Assembly: GCA_937874515.1 (NCBI GenBank)
Contig: CALNBV010000267.1
Coordinates: 1-31,790, forward strand
Reading direction: 5' to 3'
Length of the DNA: 31,790 nt
DNA from: an uncultured Paenibacillaceae bacterium
GTDB lineage: Bacteria > Bacillota > Bacilli > Aneurinibacillales > Aneurinibacillaceae
A program made the translations under genes and the position numbers. Below are positions 30,215 through 31,790 of this stretch, piece by piece. The notes under the pieces were generated by a model. That model had not been told where the DNA came from, ran no database searches, and saw only the letters and a list, made by a program, of their open reading frames with translations. Positions within the stretch are counted from its first letter, which is position 1; the number at the start of each line of letters is the position of its first letter.

Positions 30215-31790
30215 TTATTTCTGTTTCTCCCGAATGTATCGCGTTAATTCTGCTGTCATTTCATAATAAGAGAAAGGAGTAATTAAATAGATACCGTTGA
30301 AATATTGCATCGCAACATCAAGTAATTCCTTGGCGATTGCATTACCTTCCTGGCGTGCTTCTGGACCAACCCCGTGTTTTCTCATTCTTTCTCTGGCACT
30401 TTCCGAAATTTTAATGCCAGGCACTTCGTTGTGCAGGAACTCTGCATTTCTAGTGCTCGTTAAAGGCATAATTCCAACGAAAATGGGAATGGAAATATGG
30501 CGAGTCCGATCATAAATGAGCTTCAGCATTTCTGCATCATAAATGGGCTGAGTCATGATAAAATCGGCGCCAGCTTCCACTTTCTTTTCCAGGCGTTTAA
30601 TGGCCGCATCGAAATGGCGCACATGGGGATTAAATGCTGCCCCTACCACAAAATTGGCCTGTTGTTTCATGGGTTTGCCTGAGAAAGTGATTCCCTGATT
30701 CAATTGCTTCACCATGCGAATCAAATCAAAAGAGGAAACATCAAAAACCGAACTAGAACCTGGCAAATCCCCAAACCGGGCTGGGTCACCTGTAATGACC
30801 AGCACCTGATTAATTCCCAGGGCATGCAATCCCATGAGGTGGGACTGTTGTCCAATCAGGTTTCGGTCACGGCAGGCAATATGAAGAAGAGGCTCTACCC
30901 CTAACCGATTTTTCATAATGGCGCCCAGGGCCATATTGCTCATTCTTGTATTGGCTAAGGAATTGTCTGCCAGGGTTACTGCATCCGCACCTGCATCCTC
31001 TAACATAGAACAACCCTGGATAAAGGATTCTACTTCCAAATCCTTTGGCGGGTCGAATTCCACAATAATCGTGGGCTTTTTTGCCACCATATCTACAATT
31101 CCCTCAGGTTTTTTCACTCGTTCAGGTTGGGTAACATGGACCACAGGCTCCACAATTTCATCAACCACTGGGTTAACCCTGGAAACAGGTTTTAAGTCTT
31201 TTAAGGCATCAGCCATGGCCTTGATGTGTTCAGGGGTGGTTCCACAGCATCCTCCAATTAAACGAACCCCCTGGTCGCGAAAACGCAGGGCACTTTCAGC
31301 AAAATAAACAGGAGCTGATTTATAATTGTATTCTCCATCTGATAGCCCTAAGCGGCCTGCATTAGGAAATACAGACAGGGGCAAATCAGTTGGCACAATG
31401 GTTTTTTCTAGAGAACGAAGAATCTCAGCAGGACCCATGCGGCAATTAAGCCCCACAACATCTGCACCCGCCTTTTTTAATTCTTCAAAAGCATGTGTTA
31501 AAGAATAGCCGTCCCTGGTCAGTCCAACTTCAATGGTTGCTAATTGGGCAACGATGGTCTTCGTGGTCATGGGACGAATGACTTCTAATGCGAGAAGTAA
31601 CTCTTCTACATCAAGGAACGTTTCCAACAGAAGGGCATCAACCCCTGCATAAAGGAGGGAAGAAGCCTGTTCTTCAAACTGTTCCTTAAACCCTTTCATA
31701 TTCCGCTCACGGACCCGGCCCGCATTAATGGAGCCAATATCACCGATGATATAGGCATCTTCACCTACTGCTCCTCGGGCAACCTGTACC
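30215..31790 (-). CDS. Homocysteine S-methyltransferase / methylenetetrahydrofolate reductase fusion, 5' end cut by window
   Basis: Bifunctional protein similar to B. subtilis YitJ: an N-terminal homocysteine methyltransferase and a C-terminal MetF-type reductase making 5-methyl-THF, serving methionine synthesis. An in-frame ATG at 31699 is internal: reading continues upstream through DAYIIGDIGSINAGRVRERN to the window edge. About 524 codons are present; family members are near 610, so roughly 90 N-terminal residues are missing. Zinc ligands are the Cys of GLNCRMGP and the pair in GGCCGTTP. The reductase part starts near IVEFDPPKD and includes LVITGDPARFGDLPG and GADFIMTQPIYD. Confidence 0.93.
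   Translation of the reverse strand, partial: VQVARGAVGEDAYIIGDIGSINAGRVRERNMKGFKEQFEEQASSLLYAGVDALLLETFLDVEELLLALEVIRPMTTKTIVAQLATIEVGLTRDGYSLTHAFEELKKAGADVVGLNCRMGPAEILRSLEKTIVPTDLPLSVFPNAGRLGLSDGEYNYKSAPVYFAESALRFRDQGVRLIGGCCGTTPEHIKAMADALKDLKPVSRVNPVVDEIVEPVVHVTQPERVKKPEGIVDMVAKKPTIIVEFDPPKDLEVESFIQGCSMLEDAGADAVTLADNSLANTRMSNMALGAIMKNRLGVEPLLHIACRDRNLIGQQSHLMGLHALGINQVLVITGDPARFGDLPGSSSVFDVSSFDLIRMVKQLNQGITFSGKPMKQQANFVVGAAFNPHVRHFDAAIKRLEKKVEAGADFIMTQPIYDAEMLKLIYDRTRHISIPIFVGIMPLTSTRNAEFLHNEVPGIKISESARERMRKHGVGPEARQEGNAIAKELLDVAMQYFNGIYLITPFSYYEMTAELTRYIREKQK

Noticed and set aside
1..31790. CRISPR arrays, tRNA, rRNA, or transposase genes
   Set aside because: No regularly spaced repeats, no cloverleaf-like tRNA sequence and no transposase-like protein were recognised in the window.

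Overview
The window reads as chromosomal DNA of a Gram-positive, spore-former-type bacterium (order Bacillales; genus not resolved by eye). The supporting signs are strong AGGAGG-type ribosome binding sites, frequent TTG and GTG starts, a YcxB-like protein, a YitJ-type homocysteine methyltransferase/MTHFR fusion, and a caa3 oxidase whose subunit II carries cytochrome c. Almost every gene lies on the minus strand. The only plus-strand genes are a small secreted protein and its acidic partner near 20.3-21.2 kb.

Layout. (1) 1-4.05 kb: haem A and cytochrome oxidase genes in transcription order ctaC-ctaD-ctaA-ctaB, with ctaB cut by the window edge. The subunit I motif is the A2 type (YSHP). No subunit III gene lies between ctaD and ctaA. 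(2) 4.1-10.25 kb: a YcxB-like membrane protein, a DmpR/XylR-type aromatic sensor fused to a PucR-type helix-turn-helix, and a four-component toluene-monooxygenase-like enzyme (tmoA-B-C-D-E order, no reductase gene). (3) 10.4-20.05 kb: a ten-gene operon that reads as cyclohexanecarboxylate degradation: AliB-like dehydrogenase, a hotdog protein, BadI-like ring hydrolase, AliA-like CoA ligase, BadH-like dehydrogenase, thiolase, 3-hydroxyacyl-CoA dehydrogenase, acyl-CoA dehydrogenase, enoyl-CoA hydratase, and a frameshifted SDR. It starts at a near-perfect sigma-54 promoter (TTGGCAC / TTGC) with an 18-bp perfect palindrome about 60 bp upstream, and ends at a strong hairpin terminator. (4) 20.3-21.2 kb: a candidate secreted toxin and immunity pair on the plus strand. 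(5) 21.2-26.15 kb: a sigma-54 enhancer-binding regulator, a second hotdog protein, a repeat-like element, then DUF3870, a glutaryl-CoA-dehydrogenase-like enzyme and a class III CoA-transferase. This last group sits behind a promoter, a roughly 210-nt leader and a terminator-like hairpin. (6) 26.1-31.8 kb: mostly housekeeping genes: CoA-pyrophosphatase-type Nudix, TOPRIM protein, iron alcohol dehydrogenase, TetR regulator, uppP, and a 5'-truncated homocysteine methyltransferase/MTHFR.

How they fit together (inference). AliA, AliB, BadK-, BadH- and BadI-like proteins would turn cyclohexanecarboxylate into pimeloyl-CoA. The acyl-CoA dehydrogenase, hydratase, 3-hydroxyacyl-CoA dehydrogenase and thiolase would shorten it to glutaryl-CoA. 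The glutaryl-CoA-dehydrogenase-like enzyme would yield crotonyl-CoA, which the same enzymes take to acetyl-CoA. The sigma-54 regulator is the obvious candidate to switch this on. The neighbouring monooxygenase has its own aromatic-hydrocarbon sensor, so the region looks like a catabolic island joining aromatic or alicyclic hydrocarbon oxidation to alicyclic acid breakdown. Benzoyl-CoA reductase genes are absent.
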